Source: CAG-103 sp905215475 (lineage in GTDB: Bacteria > Bacillota > Clostridia > Oscillospirales > Oscillospiraceae). Taken from it: DNA of 64,000 nucleotides. The stretch spans positions 166,062-230,061 of the forward strand of contig CAJMPW010000004.1 of assembly GCA_905215475.1 (NCBI GenBank), in the 5' to 3' direction. Below are positions 62,613 to 64,000 of the stretch, one piece after another. The position numbers and the translations under genes were made by a program. The number at the start of each line of letters is the position of its first letter. Positions within the stretch are counted from its first letter, which is position 1. The notes beneath the pieces were generated by a model that saw only the letters and a program-made list of their open reading frames with translations, did not search any database and had not been told where the DNA came from.

Positions 62613-64000
62613 ATGATGTATCAGGCGCTCTATCGCAAATACCGGCCGAAGACGTTTGACGACGTTGTCGGTCAGGAGCATATTACCGAGACGCTCAAAA
62701 AGCAGGTCGAGACCGGACGCTTGTCCCACGCCTACCTGTTCATCGGCACGCGCGGTACGGGTAAGACCACCTGTGCCAAGATCCTGGCCAAGGCGGTCAA
62801 CTGTGAGCATCCGGTCAACGGCAACCCGTGCAACCGCTGCGCCGCCTGCCGCGGCATCGACGACGGGTCGATCCTCGACGTGGTCGAGCTGGACGCCGCG
62901 TCCAACAACGGCGTCGACAATGTGCGCGCCCTGCGTGACGAGGCGGTGTTTTCCCCCGCCAGTGTGCGCAAGCGTGTCTATATCGTCGACGAGGTGCACA
63001 TGCTCAGCAACTCGGCGTTCAACGCCCTGCTGAAGATCCTTGAAGAGCCGCCGGAGCACCTCATGTTCATCCTCGCGACGACGGAACTGCACAAAGTCCC
63101 GGCAACGATCCTGTCCCGTTGCCAGCGGCACAGCTTCAAGCGCATCCCGGTCGACACGATCACCGCGCGCCTGAACTTCGTCGCGCAGCAGGAGCATCTG
63201 GACCTGCAGCCGGATGCGGCCGCGCTGCTCGCCCGCATGGCGGACGGCGGTATGCGCGACGCGCTCACGCTGCTCGACCAGTGCTGCGGAAACGAATGTA
63301 TCTCGACCGACGCGGTCATCTCCGCCATCGGTCTTGCCGGAAACCTGCGCACGGCGCAGCTTTTGCGAAGCGTTGCCGCCGGTGACACCGCAGGCGCGCT
63401 CGAACAATTCCGTGAGCTCTGGCAGGATGGGAAAGACCCCTCTGCCCTGCTCGATGAGCTGAGTATGCTCCAGCGCGACCTGCTCATGCAGGCCGTTGCA
63501 CCGCGCGGCGGCCGGGAGCTGCTCTCCGGCGCATATGACCCGGTCACGCTGGATGAGCTCTCCGGTGCATTTTCGTCCGCGCAGCTGCTGGCAAACCTTC
63601 AGAGCATCCAGCAGACGCTCGGCGCGATGGCATCGCAGCCCAACCCACGCATCGCGGCGGAGCTGTGCCTGATCCGGCTCTGCCGGCCGGAGCTGTGCGA
63701 CGATGTGCCGACGCTGTGCGCGCGCATGGACAAGCTCGAACAGACCGTATACAGCGGGGCGATCCCCGCGCCGCGCGCATCTGCGCCCGCGCCGAAGGCA
63801 AAGCCTGAGTCGAAGCCGGTTCACGACGATGTTCCCCCTTGGGAGCCGCCCGCACCGCCAGTCTCCGCGCCGAAGGCAAAGCCCGAGCCGAAGCCGGTAT
63901 TCGACGACGTTCCCCCTTGGGAGCCGCCTGCGCCGCCGGTCTCCACGCCGAAGGCAAAGCCCGAGCCGAAGCCGGTATTCGACGACGTTCCCCCTTGGGA
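62613..64000 (+). CDS. dnaX: DNA polymerase III gamma/tau subunit, 3' end cut by window
   Basis: 463 codons visible. Walker A GTRGTGKTTCAKI (near residue 45), the zinc Cys set CEH...CNRCAACRG, Walker B YIVDEVHMLS, and LLKILEEPPEH are all present. It is the clamp-loader ATPase. From about residue 390 a Pro-rich linker begins with a 78-bp tandem repeat (26 aa: DDVPPWEPPAPP... KAKPEPKPVF), three copies visible and continuing past the window end. ATG at 62613 follows GGAGG by 12 bases; the next codon is also ATG. Confidence 0.95.
   Translation, partial: MMYQALYRKYRPKTFDDVVGQEHITETLKKQVETGRLSHAYLFIGTRGTGKTTCAKILAKAVNCEHPVNGNPCNRCAACRGIDDGSILDVVELDAASNNGVDNVRALRDEAVFSPASVRKRVYIVDEVHMLSNSAFNALLKILEEPPEHLMFILATTELHKVPATILSRCQRHSFKRIPVDTITARLNFVAQQEHLDLQPDAAALLARMADGGMRDALTLLDQCCGNECISTDAVISAIGLAGNLRTAQLLRSVAAGDTAGALEQFRELWQDGKDPSALLDELSMLQRDLLMQAVAPRGGRELLSGAYDPVTLDELSGAFSSAQLLANLQSIQQTLGAMASQPNPRIAAELCLIRLCRPELCDDVPTLCARMDKLEQTVYSGAIPAPRASAPAPKAKPESKPVHDDVPPWEPPAPPVSAPKAKPEPKPVFDDVPPWEPPAPPVSTPKAKPEPKPVFDDVPPW
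63805..64000 (+). repeat. 78-bp tandem repeat inside dnaX
   Basis: The anchor GTTCCCCCTTGGGA recurs at 63831, 63909 and 63987, each 78 bp apart. The unit encodes 26 residues (VPPWEPPAPP, VSxPKAKPE, KPVFDD). Copies differ by a few bases. The array probably continues beyond the window. Confidence 0.88.

Overview
The window is a GC-rich (about 60% by eye) chromosomal stretch from an anaerobic, endospore-forming Firmicute, most like the gut Oscillospiraceae. The evidence is a 2-oxoacid:ferredoxin oxidoreductase, a forespore sigma-F operon (spoIIAA-spoIIAB-sigF), three tRNA-sensing T-box leaders, a Bacillus/Clostridium-type large SRP RNA, IreB, S-layer-homology surface proteins, and glutaminyl-tRNA synthetase instead of only the amidotransferase route. 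No phage, plasmid, CRISPR array or insertion-sequence transposase was seen. The genus call is an inference from gene content and style.

Layout. 0-5.2 kb (minus strand): 2-oxoacid:ferredoxin oxidoreductase genes with a P-loop ATPase, a formate/nitrite-type channel and the spoIIA operon. 5.3-9.0 kb: valS with a tRNA-Val T-box leader, and a thioredoxin-reductase-like flavoprotein without a recognisable NADPH motif. 9.1-14.7 kb (plus): glnS, pyrR-uraA behind a likely attenuator, the first copy of a structured dispersed repeat, and an aminotransferase. 14.7-18.9 kb: a DMT exporter, tRNA-Leu, a lipoprotein, an unknown protein, and a YkvI-type transporter broken by an in-frame TAG but still carrying its T-box. 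19.0-29.6 kb: two very large S-layer-anchored surface proteins, one of 2425 residues with an FMN-binding domain and five beta-helix blocks, the other with a possible His/Cys peptidase core and three TTAG-N6-CTAA boxes upstream.

29.8-38.5 kb: a DapF-family racemase with a rhomboid-like protein, rlmB, a P-type-ATPase-like protein that lacks its phosphorylation motif, an EF-G paralogue, a degenerate SGNH protein, and the second repeat copy. 38.5-48.2 kb: pyrimidine-nucleoside phosphorylase, small unknowns, the nnrD-lipoprotein-alr-mazF cluster, T-box-pheS-pheT, and ireB. 48.3-58.8 kb: tRNA-Gln, a divergent Fe-S protein and Crp/Fnr regulator, a SUFU-domain protein, an aminotransferase, larB-larE-larC for the nickel-pincer cofactor, a DUF134-NifX fusion, an SGNH hydrolase, and a frameshifted HTH-kinase-CYTH gene. 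58.8-64 kb: a rhodanese domain that looks like the tail of a CoA-disulfide reductase, purC-purF, tRNA-Ala, SRP RNA and the first part of dnaX.

The strongest undescribed-looking signal is the pair of 181-bp intergenic elements at 13082-13262 (minus) and 38301-38481 (plus). They share four hairpins. The loop-side sequence has diverged but pairing is kept, and each copy lies between two near-identical terminator hairpins. The pseudo-P-type ATPase, the flavinylation-competent giant S-layer protein and the NADPH-motif-less thioredoxin reductase are the other main points for follow-up.
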